A stretch of DNA of 64,000 nucleotides, from NCBI RefSeq assembly GCF_900169305.1, contig NZ_FWDP01000003.1, positions 1-64,000 of the forward strand. Direction: 5' to 3'. Position numbers and translations under genes: made by a program. Source of the DNA: Marinilactibacillus piezotolerans. Its GTDB lineage: Bacteria; Bacillota; Bacilli; Lactobacillales; Carnobacteriaceae_A. This document shows, one piece after another, positions 17,856-26,035 of the stretch (within the stretch, counting starts at the first letter, position 1; each line of letters begins with the position of its first letter). The notes beneath the pieces are model-generated. The model was not told the origin of the DNA, did not search any database, and was given only the letters and a program-made list of their open reading frames with translations.

Positions 17856-17957
17856 TTGCTGAAAAAAGAAAGGGGCCGCCTGCTTGATCGCAGCAGCATG
17901 CTGGAGATTCAATCCTATTTTGACGAGTCATTCGGCAGCGACAGCAGAACTATATGA
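17856..17957 (+). CDS. possible 33-codon coupled small ORF
   Basis: A TTG-started frame of 33 codons ends in a TGA that overlaps the ATG of the HD phosphohydrolase by ATGA. The HD gene has no Shine-Dalgarno of its own, so translation through this ORF could deliver ribosomes to it. The peptide (MLEIQSYFDESFG in its second half) is not recognised and no clear ribosome-binding site precedes the TTG. It may equally be untranslated leader. Confidence 0.25.
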   Translation: MLKKERGRLLDRSSMLEIQSYFDESFGSDSRTI

Positions 17958-19303
17958 GTGCAGACAAATTTGAACGAATCGATCGCTTGCCTTTTGAAAA
18001 AGTTTTTAAAGATCCTGTGCACGATTATGTACATGTCAGACACAAAATCATTCTAGAGCTGATCGACACAAAAGAATTCCAGCGACTGCGCAGAATCAAG
18101 CAATTAGGAACTGCACAATTCACCTTCCACGGCGCAGAACATTCTCGCTTTTCTCATTCCTTGGGCGTGTATGAGATTACACGCAAGATCGTCGATATGT
18201 TTGAACGCAATTATCCGAAAGAGTGGGATCTGAGCATGCGTCTAGTCACACTATGTGCTGCGCTTCTGCATGATCTGGGTCACGGACCGTTTTCTCATAC
18301 CTTTGAAAAAATCTTTGATACCGATCACGAAGCTTTTACCACTGATATTATTCTGACGGAAGGAACAGAAATTCACGAAGTCTTGAGCCGGGTTTCTCCT
18401 GACTTCCCGAATCAAGTAGCCAGTGTGATTACAAAAGAACACAAGAATCCACAGGTCGTCCAGCTGATTTCCAGTCAAATTGATGCTGACCGGATGGATT
18501 ATCTGCAGCGGGATGCCTTTTTTACCGGAGCAACCTATGGCGCTTTCGATTTATCGCGTATTCTTCGTGTCATCCGTCCTTATGATAAAGGGATCGCTTT
18601 TCAGTATCAGGGTATGCATGCCGTAGAAGACTATGTGGTCAGCCGTTTTCAAATGTACATGCAAGTTTATTTCCACCCTGCTTCACGCGGAATGGAAGTG
18701 ACTTTGGACCGCTTGCTCTACCGTGCCAAACAGCTCTATCAGAACGGTGAACTGTATCCTGCATTTCCGCTGCTGGAACCTTTTTTCAAAGAAGACTATA
18801 CTCTTGATGATTATCTGCGGTTAGACGATGGTGTCATCCAGACAGCTATCAACCTTTGGACAACCAGTGATGATGCCTATCTGAGTGAATTGTCGACCAT
18901 GTTTTTGAATAGACGACCATTCAAATCCGTCGCCTATCAAAAAGGACAGGATGAACCGATTATCGAAAAACTGCAGGATATCGTTGAAGAATTGAACTAT
19001 GACAAAGAAATCTTCACGCGCATCAACAGCAGTTCTGACTTGCCGTATGACTATAAGTTGAAAAGCAAAACACCGATCCATCTGATGTACGGAGACGGAA
19101 CGCTGGTCGAACTCAGCGAAGCCAGCCCAATCGTCCGGTCGCTCAGCGGAAATCTGCATGGTGACCATCGACTGTTTGTCCCGAAAGAATTTCTGGAAGG
19201 TACTAAAGAGAATCAGGAAGTCAGTATGTTTCAGGAGTATTATGATGAGTTTCAACGTTACATTAAAAATGACCGGATCAATGATCCGAGTAAAAAACAA
19301 TAG
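17954..19303 (+). CDS. HD-domain dNTP triphosphohydrolase-like protein, YwfO/EF1143 type
   Basis: The 449-residue protein has HSRFSHSLGVYEITRK, LHDLGHGPFSHTFE (the HD pair) and DADRMDYLQRDAFFTG, the metal site of the SAMHD1/dGTPase-like HD family. Enterococcus faecalis EF1143 of this family is a dNTP triphosphohydrolase; activity on dNTPs is therefore likely, preventing excess pools. The N terminus FKDPVHDYVHV is typical. The ATG at 17954 has no visible Shine-Dalgarno but overlaps the stop of a short upstream frame (ATGA), suggesting coupled translation. A HAD phosphatase gene follows after 20 bp, so the two are probably co-transcribed. Confidence 0.85.
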   Translation: MSADKFERIDRLPFEKVFKDPVHDYVHVRHKIILELIDTKEFQRLRRIKQLGTAQFTFHGAEHSRFSHSLGVYEITRKIVDMFERNYPKEWDLSMRLVTLCAALLHDLGHGPFSHTFEKIFDTDHEAFTTDIILTEGTEIHEVLSRVSPDFPNQVASVITKEHKNPQVVQLISSQIDADRMDYLQRDAFFTGATYGAFDLSRILRVIRPYDKGIAFQYQGMHAVEDYVVSRFQMYMQVYFHPASRGMEVTLDRLLYRAKQLYQNGELYPAFPLLEPFFKEDYTLDDYLRLDDGVIQTAINLWTTSDDAYLSELSTMFLNRRPFKSVAYQKGQDEPIIEKLQDIVEELNYDKEIFTRINSSSDLPYDYKLKSKTPIHLMYGDGTLVELSEASPIVRSLSGNLHGDHRLFVPKEFLEGTKENQEVSMFQEYYDEFQRYIKNDRINDPSKKQ

Positions 19304-19323
19304 AAGTGGAGAATAATAATCCT

Positions 19324-20133
19324 ATGAAAAAAGATTTAATCGCCATCGATATGGATGGAACCTTGTTAAACCCGGATCGCAAAGTCACAGATGAAGTGAA
19401 AAAAGCAATCCACGAAGCAAAACAAGCTGGAATCAAAATAGTTTTATGTACCGGCCGACCTTACCCAGGTGTTATTTCTTATTTAGATGAGTTGGACCTT
19501 AAAAATACTGGTGATTACGTTATCACCTATAACGGTGCACTTGTACAAAAATCTGATACAGAAGAAGTGATTTCTCAGCATACCATGGATCACGAAGATT
19601 ATCTGATTCTTGAAAAAGCCGCTAGAGAAGCCGGCGTTCATTTCCATGCCATTCGTAATGACGGCATTTATACCCCAAATAAAGATATTGGAAAATATTC
19701 TGTTGTGGAATCCTTTATTAATGAAGTCCCGTTGTTTTACAGCCCTGTTGAAGAAATGGATCCTAAAACTCCTTATAATAAAATGATGATGATTGATGAA
19801 GAACCGATTTTAGAAGCAGCTATTGCTCAACTGCCAAATGAATTATGGGAAAAGTACACTATCTTACGCAGTGAACCCTACTTTTTAGAATTCTTAAACA
19901 AGAAAGCAAACAAGGGGATTGCACTGGAAGATTTAGCGAACAGCTTGGATATTCCGCGTGAACGGGTCATGTCTATCGGCGACAGCGGAAACGATGTGCA
20001 CATGATCGAATATGCCGGAACAGGCGTTGCAATGGGCAATGCAAAAGATGCCGTCAAAGATGTTGCAGATGCCTTTACCACTTCAAACGCTGAAAACGGT
20101 GTAGCAAAAGCGATTCGTGATTTCGCATTATAA
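19324..20133 (+). CDS. Cof-type HAD phosphatase
   Basis: A 269-residue haloacid dehalogenase-like phosphatase of the Cof/YidA group. Motif I is IDMDGTLLNP with the nucleophile Asp, motif II is VLCTGRPY, and motif IV is MSIGDSGNDVHMIEYAG; the long insert between them is the C2 cap that decides substrate. The group dephosphorylates sugar phosphates and related metabolites; the exact substrate cannot be read from sequence. ATG at 19324 was preferred over GTG at 19306, which falls within the GTGGAG ribosome-binding site. It follows the HD phosphohydrolase and ends at a strong terminator. Confidence 0.88.
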   Translation: MKKDLIAIDMDGTLLNPDRKVTDEVKKAIHEAKQAGIKIVLCTGRPYPGVISYLDELDLKNTGDYVITYNGALVQKSDTEEVISQHTMDHEDYLILEKAAREAGVHFHAIRNDGIYTPNKDIGKYSVVESFINEVPLFYSPVEEMDPKTPYNKMMMIDEEPILEAAIAQLPNELWEKYTILRSEPYFLEFLNKKANKGIALEDLANSLDIPRERVMSIGDSGNDVHMIEYAGTGVAMGNAKDAVKDVADAFTTSNAENGVAKAIRDFAL

Positions 20134-20144
20134 CTCAGTAAACC

Positions 20145-20177
20145 AAAACAGCCTTCTATCTGGAGGGCTGTTTTTTT
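20145..20177 (+). terminator. terminator after HAD gene
   Basis: AACAGCCTTC pairs with GGAGGGCTGTT around a five-base loop followed by seven T residues. Confidence 0.85.
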
Positions 20178-20255
20178 ACAGCCGTATTATTTTTCCCATA
20201 TGATATGGAGTGTTATACTTTCAATAGAATAAAAAAATAAGGAGTGGATTTAAAG

Positions 20256-20693
20256 ATGGCAGATAAACCCGTTTACACTACAACATCAGTCAATACAGGT
20301 GCTCGTAATGGAGAAAGTCACACACCAGATCGTTCTTATGAGGTAAAAGTCGATACACCTAAAGATATGGGCGGATCAGGAAACGGTACAAATCCTGAGC
20401 AGTTGTTTGCATTAGGATACAGTGCCTGCTACCACGCTGCATTAGATCACTACAAACGAGAAGAAAAAATCACCAACAAATCCCAAGTAACCTTAACGGT
20501 TCATTTATTAAAAGACCCAACAGACGGCGGATTCAAGTTGAGTGCAGACATCGAAGTCGGTATCGAAGGCTTAGAAGATGCAAAAGTTAAAGAACTGGCA
20601 GATAAAGCACACCACTACTGCCCTTACTCTAAAGCAACGATGGGCAACATCGACGTAAACGTTAGTGCTGTTCCTTATGTAGAAGGTAAATAA
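20256..20693 (+). CDS. ohr: organic hydroperoxide resistance protein, Ohr/OsmC family
   Basis: A 145-residue OsmC-fold peroxidase. The two redox cysteines of the family are in FALGYSACYHAAL (Cys58) and HHYCPYSKATMG (Cys122), the Ohr-like spacing. Ohr enzymes reduce organic and fatty acid hydroperoxides with dihydrolipoamide as electron donor. ATG at 20256 follows AAGGAG; an in-frame GTG four codons upstream overlaps that site. A TATACT -10 box (20214-20219) lies about 40 bp ahead with a poor -35. No OhrR regulator gene is adjacent. Strong terminator behind. Confidence 0.82.
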   Translation: MADKPVYTTTSVNTGARNGESHTPDRSYEVKVDTPKDMGGSGNGTNPEQLFALGYSACYHAALDHYKREEKITNKSQVTLTVHLLKDPTDGGFKLSADIEVGIEGLEDAKVKELADKAHHYCPYSKATMGNIDVNVSAVPYVEGK

Positions 20694-20718
20694 TCACACG
20701 ACTAAATGGATAACATGC

Positions 20719-20765
20719 AAAAATACAGCATCGCCGGATGTATCATCTGGCGATGCTGTATTTTT
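20719..20765. terminator. bidirectional terminator after ohr
   Basis: AAATACAGCATCGCC..GATG pairs with CATC.GGCGATGCTGTATTTTT; long GC-rich stem with T-run on the plus strand and T-run on the minus strand for the convergent membrane gene. Confidence 0.87.
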
Positions 20766-20796
20766 ATGGTAAAAAGTATTGAACTGTATTCAAGCT

Positions 20797-21216
20797 CTAA
20801 GGAGCAAACCCATAATACAATAAGATAAAAGCTGGATGGCCGATGATCAAGACGCCAAATAGTGCAGCTATATAAGTGACCAAGAAACCTACCCTTAATA
20901 CTGGGAAGTGTTTTTGTTTCAAAATTTTGCGTCCGCCATACCAGGCTAGGATGAGCAGCAATACTATCGCTAATACAAAGTAAGAAACTTCGATAAATCC
21001 ATAATAGTCAGCATAAGTATCGAATCCCACGTTCGAAGTCGTCATTAAGTACACCGATCTTCTCAACCAGAGAAAAAGAAACCCTCCTTGTAAAACGCCA
21101 GAAAAAGCAGTGATACTATAAGCGATCGGTTTCTTTTCTTTCCTCACTGATAAATAGACCAGCCCCACATAAGCAAGCGCCATCAGCATGGCATAAAATG
21201 GTTGCATTGAAAGCAT
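20797..21216 (-). CDS. four-helix integral membrane protein, unknown
   Basis: A 139-residue protein with four hydrophobic segments (about residues 5-25, 33-53, 70-92 and 105-132) and short connecting loops; no catalytic or transport motif is recognised. The ATG at 21216 is taken because AAAAAGGAG precedes it by six bases; a TTG seven codons upstream lies before that site. It is the last of three minus-strand genes (21966 to 20797) separated by 28-35 bp, all encoding membrane or exported proteins without assigned function. Confidence 0.7.
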   Translation of the reverse strand: MLSMQPFYAMLMALAYVGLVYLSVRKEKKPIAYSITAFSGVLQGGFLFLWLRRSVYLMTTSNVGFDTYADYYGFIEVSYFVLAIVLLLILAWYGGRKILKQKHFPVLRVGFLVTYIAALFGVLIIGHPAFILLYYGFAP

Positions 21217-21251
21217 ATTTTTCTCCTTTTTTCTCAATAAACTGAGTTATT

Positions 21252-21740
21252 TTAGTCTGCAACCAGCTTAAAGACATAAGTTGCAGTCCCCTCATTCCAC
21301 TTGCCGACTATTTCGTAAATTATTTCTCCTTGCTCTGGAAGCTTTACTTCTTTAGATTCGCCGGCTATCGTACTATCTTGACTCCAGACTCTCACCGAGT
21401 AGGTTTCAGGTTGTTTTTCAAAGTCCAGTACAATACTCGTATCAGCAGTAACCTGGAATGGTTCTTGATCCGAAGTTAATACCGGCGGCACTTCTGCCTC
21501 TGCTTCCACACTTGTGCTCCCACTTTCCTTTTCTTCAGACCAACTGTACGTCCCTAAAATCGGTGTTAATTTTTCTTCATTTAGTCGAATGGTCAGGTTC
21601 GGCGGTTTAGGCGTCGACTGATTCGCAAAATATTCTACACCATTCATATCACTTTCATCTTCCGAAAGATATACAATAAGAAATGTACCAAGTAAAAACA
21701 TCCTCATCATTAACGCCAGAAATCGTTTTCCACCTTTCAT
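21252..21740 (-). CDS. membrane-anchored or secreted protein, unknown
   Basis: The 162-residue protein begins with a basic stretch and one hydrophobic segment (about residues 6-26), then a polar, acidic region facing outside the cell. No lipobox cysteine is present. The second half (SIVLDFEKQPETYSVRVWSQD, GEIIYEIVGKWNEGTATYVFKLVAD) looks like a small beta-sandwich. The family is not recognised. AAGGGAG precedes the ATG. It lies between two small membrane protein genes in a probable operon. Confidence 0.6.
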   Translation of the reverse strand: MKGGKRFLALMMRMFLLGTFLIVYLSEDESDMNGVEYFANQSTPKPPNLTIRLNEEKLTPILGTYSWSEEKESGSTSVEAEAEVPPVLTSDQEPFQVTADTSIVLDFEKQPETYSVRVWSQDSTIAGESKEVKLPEQGEIIYEIVGKWNEGTATYVFKLVAD

Positions 21741-21768
21741 TTTGCCGTTCTCCCTTCAAAGTAAAAAG

Positions 21769-21966
21769 TCACGATTTATCTGATTCGGATCTTAGATACT
21801 TTTTGTCAAACCATCTAACTAGTATATAAACGACCGTAAACATTACCGTATGAATCAGCGATTGGATAACGCCTTCTAAGCTGAACGGCTCTCGAAAAAT
21901 TGTAAATATCATATCTATCGCAAATACTAATACAAAATAAACCACTATAATCCATTTGCTTTTCAA
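21769..21966 (-). CDS. small two-helix membrane protein, unknown
   Basis: A 65-residue protein with two hydrophobic helices (about residues 4-22 and 35-52) and a basic, then acidic C terminus. It starts at TTG 21966, eight bases after AAAGGA. It is the first gene of a three-gene minus-strand unit with the exported and four-helix proteins downstream. No family was recognised. Confidence 0.6.
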   Translation of the reverse strand: MKSKWIIVVYFVLVFAIDMIFTIFREPFSLEGVIQSLIHTVMFTVVYILVRWFDKKYLRSESDKS

Positions 21967-22256
21967 GTATAAAATCCTTTCTACTGTTTTTGACTAATTT
22001 TGCTTATGTACTGACTAAAAAACTCTATTGCTTTCTCATCTGTGTTGACAAACAATTAAAAATGAAAAAAACATTCACAGCATTTTTGAAATCAAAACAT
22101 TTACTCTTGCTTTTCAAATATTTTTTTATCCCAAAACTAAAACACTATAAACTCATACCCTTTTAAATACGAAAACCAGCATTTATATTGTTATAATAAC
22201 ACATTGCACTCTACTATAAATCCCTTATTTCACTTCTTTTGAGCAAATATTTTCAG
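21967..22256. other. AT-rich intergenic region
   Basis: About 290 bp of very AT-rich sequence between divergent genes. The only clear signal is the LexA-boxed promoter at its right end, annotated separately. The promoter for the minus-strand membrane genes must lie here but no convincing box pair was found. Confidence 0.5.
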
Positions 22257-22285
22257 TTGACCATTCGAATATACGTTCGTATAAT
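22257..22285 (+). promoter_or_regulatory. SOS-regulated promoter with LexA box
   Basis: TTGACC (22257-22262), a 17-bp spacer and TATAAT (22280-22285). The spacer contains CGAATATACGTTCG (22266-22279), one mismatch from the Gram-positive LexA consensus CGAAC-N4-GTTCG. LexA bound here would block RNA polymerase directly. Confidence 0.85.
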
Positions 22286-22324
22286 AATAATTAACCAAAC
22301 TAACATTCGGCAAGGAGAAAGACA

Positions 22325-23620
22325 ATGGTTCAGCAGATCGATTATACACACGAACCTAGACGGCATATCTTATGTATTGATGTAAAATCTTTTTTTGCAT
22401 CCGTTGAAGCTGTCGAACGCCACCAGCATCCTCTTGAAGCGTATATTGCTGTTGTCAGCAAACCAGAAAATAACGGCGGTTTAGTGCTGGCCTCTTCCCC
22501 TATGGTCAAAAAAACTTATGGAATCAAAACCGGCTCGCGTGTTTTTGATATTCCGCGGCGGTCTAAAATTCAGATTGTAGAACCGCGAATGGCTTTTTAC
22601 TTAGAAAAGAATATAGAAATCCTGCGTATTTTCAAACGGTTCGTTACTAACGAAGATCTGCTTGTGTACAGTATTGACGAGTCTTTTCTGGATGTTACCC
22701 AGTCACGGCAGCTGTTTGGTACAGCAGAAGACATTGCAAAGCAGATTCAATACATAATATGGAAAGAACTGAACTTGGTTGTGACAGTAGGGATAGGAGA
22801 TAATCCGCTGTTAGCCAAGCTGGCTTTAGATCATGCCGCTAAGCATGATCTAAAGAAAAATTTCATTGCTAACTGGCACTATGAGAATGTTCAAGAGACC
22901 GTTTGGCAGATCCATCCGATGGCAGACTTCTGGGGGATCGGCAGTCGTACCGAAGCACGTTTGATGCGTATGGGCATTTCTTCTATTTACGACTTGTCTC
23001 AGTTCGATGTGCGGCAGCTGAAGAAAAAAATGGGGGTCATCGGCGAACAGCTCTTTTACCATGCACATGGCATTGATCGAACACGGCTGTCCGAAACCTT
23101 TACGCCCCAATCAACTTCTTATAGTAAAAATCAGATTTTGAACAGGGACTATACAAATAAGCACGAAGTCGAAATCGTGATCCGGGAAATGGCTGAAGAA
23201 AACGCCATGCGTCTGCGCAGACATTACGTCACGACCAGTACTGTCAAACTGACTCTAGGCTACTCCAAGCATATTGAAGAAAGAGGGTTCAGCCATCAAA
23301 TGCCGATAGAAGCGACCGATTCTTCAAAAGCACTGGTCAGCGCGCTGCTGCTTTTATTCGAACGCCACTATCTCAACCAGCCAGTACGCGTTGTCAATGT
23401 AACATTTGCTCATATCCGTCCGAAACAGTCGCTGCAGTTAAGTCTATTTGAAGAACCGCAGCAGCTGATCGACCGGGAGGCATTGGACCAGACGATCGAT
23501 CATATCCGCAGAAAATACGGCTACACCTCTCTTCTCCATGCCAGCAGCTTGGTTCAAGGCGGGATGGCACTGCAGCGGGCCAAGCTGCTCGGGGGACACC
23601 GTTCAGGAATTCAGAAATAA
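22325..23620 (+). CDS. Y-family translesion DNA polymerase, UvrX/UmuC type
   Basis: The 431-residue protein is a Y-family polymerase: catalytic CIDVKSFFASVEA (Asp19), SIDESFLDV (Asp118-Glu119), and the helix-hairpin-helix region WGIGSRTEARL. Near the C terminus QLSLF (371-375) is a sliding-clamp-binding motif. It copies across damaged bases with low fidelity. The family includes the Bacillus YqjW/UvrX proteins found on chromosomes, plasmids and phages. AAGGAG precedes the ATG by seven bases. The promoter holds a LexA box, so expression should rise on DNA damage. No partner such as ImuA or YolD-like gene is next to it. Confidence 0.9.
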   Translation: MVQQIDYTHEPRRHILCIDVKSFFASVEAVERHQHPLEAYIAVVSKPENNGGLVLASSPMVKKTYGIKTGSRVFDIPRRSKIQIVEPRMAFYLEKNIEILRIFKRFVTNEDLLVYSIDESFLDVTQSRQLFGTAEDIAKQIQYIIWKELNLVVTVGIGDNPLLAKLALDHAAKHDLKKNFIANWHYENVQETVWQIHPMADFWGIGSRTEARLMRMGISSIYDLSQFDVRQLKKKMGVIGEQLFYHAHGIDRTRLSETFTPQSTSYSKNQILNRDYTNKHEVEIVIREMAEENAMRLRRHYVTTSTVKLTLGYSKHIEERGFSHQMPIEATDSSKALVSALLLLFERHYLNQPVRVVNVTFAHIRPKQSLQLSLFEEPQQLIDREALDQTIDHIRRKYGYTSLLHASSLVQGGMALQRAKLLGGHRSGIQK

Positions 23621-23683
23621 GTTTACTGTATCTTTAAGCAGCTGATTCCTCTTCTGCTTAGTCAAAAATCCTTCAGTTTGCAC

Positions 23684-23722
23684 AAAAAAGGACCGACACT
23701 GTCCGTGGACAATAGTCGGTCT
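23684..23722 (-). terminator. folT terminator
   Basis: Minus strand GACCGAC(T) ... GTCGGTC with an inner TGTCC/GGACA stem, followed by CTTTTTTG. Confidence 0.82.
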
Positions 23723-23753
23723 CTTACTTACTGATATTCTTTCAATAAAGACA

Positions 23754-24317
23754 TCATTTTTTAGCTGTAGAAAATTTCTGATAGACATTTTTCAGCTGCG
23801 GATTTGTAGCCAAAAACCAGATCGTTACAAAGTGAATCACTGCCGTCAACGCATTTTGCGCTAACCGAATCGGTAAAATCACTCCTAAAGGATTTCCCGT
23901 CAAGATCAGAATCCAAATGGTGTTCAGCGTCAAGTTCACAAATATCGTATTGAATGCCACAACAGCTGCAATTCTCCACCAGTGAATGTTTTTCCTATGC
24001 AGAAAGAATCCATAAGCCACTCCGCCGATAAAGGCAGATACCGTAAACCCCGGAAAGAATCCGCCGACACCGCCCAGCAGCACAAAAGCTAATAGATCAC
24101 TAAAGGCTGCAGCAGTCCCTGCAATCAGCGGACCGAATAGGATTCCCAGCAATGCAATGGGTAAAAAGGCAAAGGTAATACGGACAATTGGTGTACTGAT
24201 GCCCACCCTGCTCAATGCGATATTCATGGCGATCAGGATTCCAATGATGACTATTTCAATAGTTCTGATTTCCCATTTTGATCGTTTTGGTCGGTTACTG
24301 TAAAAGTTGTTATTCAT
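23754..24317 (-). CDS. folT: folate ECF transporter S component FolT
   Basis: A 187-residue membrane protein with about six hydrophobic helices and the pattern IVRITFAFLPIALLGILFGP with a following GTAAAFSDLLAFVLLGG segment, typical of the FolT branch of ECF S components. It binds folate or reduced folates at the membrane and uses a shared EcfAA'T engine encoded elsewhere. ATG at 24317 follows AAAGGAG; longer in-frame starts run into the leader. A THF riboswitch lies about 130 nt upstream, confirming the substrate. It is the last gene of a five-gene folate/one-carbon block. Confidence 0.9.
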   Translation of the reverse strand: MNNNFYSNRPKRSKWEIRTIEIVIIGILIAMNIALSRVGISTPIVRITFAFLPIALLGILFGPLIAGTAAAFSDLLAFVLLGGVGGFFPGFTVSAFIGGVAYGFFLHRKNIHWWRIAAVVAFNTIFVNLTLNTIWILILTGNPLGVILPIRLAQNALTAVIHFVTIWFLATNPQLKNVYQKFSTAKK

Positions 24318-24445
24318 TTCGAAGATCTCCTTTAATTTGAACTCACGCACTGCATAGTGATATCTATACAGTTTCCGTCCGCTGCAGTTGGAGCGCAGCA
24401 GACCAACGTTCGTCAAAGAGTCCTCGCTAAAAAACGATTAAGCTT

Positions 24446-24540
24446 TCAAGCGGATGCAGAGAGGAGTCGCAAAACGGGTCGTTTTTTCGTCTGAGGGCAA
24501 CATCCCATCCACTCAGCACTTAACGCTCATCTCTTACTCT
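24446..24540 (-). promoter_or_regulatory. tetrahydrofolate riboswitch
   Basis: The minus strand carries the conserved pieces of the folT-associated THF riboswitch in order: GAGCGTTAAGTG, GGATGGGATGTTGCC, CTCAGACGAA and TGCATCCGCTT. These match the Streptococcus mutans folT aptamer by eye. It lies between the cyclo-ligase gene and folT, so folate would control folT separately from the upstream genes. The expression platform in the next 120 nt is not clear. Confidence 0.9.
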
Positions 24541-24571
24541 TTTTCGTCTATTTTATACGTGGTTATATCTT

Positions 24572-25162
24572 TTATTTTGATAGGTGGTGCTGGTCGGCAG
24601 AAAGGGTTGCAGAAATGCCTGCTTCTGTCAGTAAAAATTCTACCGGGATATCATGCGGTTCTACTGGGATATCCTCGCTTAGCTGGCACTCGCTGACGAT
24701 CGATAGTGTCGGTTGGGTAAATCCCTTCAGAAATCGATCGTAGTAACCTCCGCCAAACCCTATTCTATACCCTTTTTTGGTAAATACAACCCCTGGAACA
24801 ATCATAAGGTCTATCTTTTTATCGTCGACTTTCTTCGTCTTTTCCGGAATGGGTTCATTGAGTCCAAAGTACCCTTCTCCCACTTGATCGAAGTGGTCGA
24901 TCTGATAGAAATGAAGCGCTCGGGAAGCATGGATGGATTTGGGAACACTGACACTTTTCCCTTCCTTCCAAGCTCTTTGAATAATGGGCGCCGTATTCCA
25001 TTCAAACCCTCTGGATAAAGTTACTCCTATACTTTGAGCCGTCTGCCATAATTCAGAAGCAAATAGTATTTTGTAGAATTGTTCCTCTTTGGCTGACTTT
25101 TCTGCCGGGGACAATTGCCGTAATGAAGCAATGATTTTTTTCCGAAGTTTTTCTTTTTCCAT
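24572..25162 (-). CDS. 5-formyltetrahydrofolate cyclo-ligase
   Basis: A 196-residue enzyme that turns 5-formyl-THF into 5,10-methenyl-THF using ATP. The C-terminal signature IVPGVVFTKKGYRIGFGGGYYDRFL is the phosphate- and folate-binding region; the N-terminal LRKKIIASLRQLS is typical. It lies 15 bp after folD in the direction of transcription and shares the one-carbon pathway with fhs, fchA and folD. AGGAAGG precedes the start. Length is normal for the family. Confidence 0.92.
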   Translation of the reverse strand: MEKEKLRKKIIASLRQLSPAEKSAKEEQFYKILFASELWQTAQSIGVTLSRGFEWNTAPIIQRAWKEGKSVSVPKSIHASRALHFYQIDHFDQVGEGYFGLNEPIPEKTKKVDDKKIDLMIVPGVVFTKKGYRIGFGGGYYDRFLKGFTQPTLSIVSECQLSEDIPVEPHDIPVEFLLTEAGISATLSADQHHLSK

Positions 25163-25177
25163 TCAGTACGCCTTCCT

Positions 25178-26035
25178 TTATGATGCTTTTGTCATTTTCC
25201 ACGCCGCTTTGACCACTTGTTCCGCCAGCACCGCAGTAGTGATAGTGCCGATTCCTCCAGGAACTGGTGTGATCGCTGCAGCTTTCTCAGCTACTGCATC
25301 ATATTGTACATCTCCACAGGTCTTCCCGTCGACTTGTCCGTAGCCTACGTCAATCACGACTGCGCCTTCTCTGACATGCTCAGGAGACACTAAATGAGGC
25401 GCCCCAGTGGCAGAAATAACGATATCCGCCTGTCTTGTATACTGCGTTAAGTCTTTTGTTTTAATGTGGCAATTGGCAACCGTTGCTTCTGCATTTAATA
25501 ATAAAATGGACAGCGGTTTTCCGACAACTGGACTGCTGCCGATGACACAGACATCTGATCCTGCCAATTCGATTTCATAATAGGCAAGCAGCTCCATTAC
25601 TGCCTTTGGTGTACTCGGCCACAAACCAGTCTGATCGTTTTCAACTAATTTCCCTAAATTACTGGGTGTCAATCCATCAATATCTTTGTCTGGGCTGATC
25701 CGCAATGCAACTTCATTTCTGGATAATGATTCAGGCAGCGGCTGCATCACTAGAATACCATGTGTATCTGCATTTTCGTTCAAATCATCGATCGCGGATA
25801 AAATATGTTCTGAAGGAGCATCTTCAGGAAAAACAATTGATTCGACTTCTATACCTACTTGATTCATTGCCTTGATGGCAGCTGTTTCGTAAGCAATCGA
25901 AGAGGGATCTTCCCCGACACGTACGATCGCTAAAGCTGGTATATGATGAATCAGCTTCAATTCTTCTACTACTTGCTGCGTCTGTTGATTGATCTTATCT
26001 GCAACTTCTTTTCCACTTAATACTTTTGTCATCAT
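25178..26035 (-). CDS. folD: bifunctional methylene-THF dehydrogenase/methenyl-THF cyclohydrolase
   Basis: The 285-residue FolD enzyme interconverts 5,10-methylene-, methenyl- and 10-formyl-THF with NADP. YETAAIKAMNQVGI holds the catalytic Lys region, VMQPLPESL the folate site, and VIGSSPVVGKPLSILLL plus TPVPGGIGTITTAVL the nucleotide-binding and C-terminal signatures. Its start overlaps the fchA stop by four bases (ATGA), indicating translational coupling. Having both FolD and FchA means two methenyl-cyclohydrolase activities in one operon. Confidence 0.96.
   Translation of the reverse strand: MMTKVLSGKEVADKINQQTQQVVEELKLIHHIPALAIVRVGEDPSSIAYETAAIKAMNQVGIEVESIVFPEDAPSEHILSAIDDLNENADTHGILVMQPLPESLSRNEVALRISPDKDIDGLTPSNLGKLVENDQTGLWPSTPKAVMELLAYYEIELAGSDVCVIGSSPVVGKPLSILLLNAEATVANCHIKTKDLTQYTRQADIVISATGAPHLVSPEHVREGAVVIDVGYGQVDGKTCGDVQYDAVAEKAAAITPVPGGIGTITTAVLAEQVVKAAWKMTKAS

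Noticed and set aside
24320-24445. Clear terminator or ribosome-site sequestering stem for the THF riboswitch
   Set aside because: CTGC/GCAG and a TCGTTTTTT stretch are present, but no convincing expression platform could be drawn by eye.
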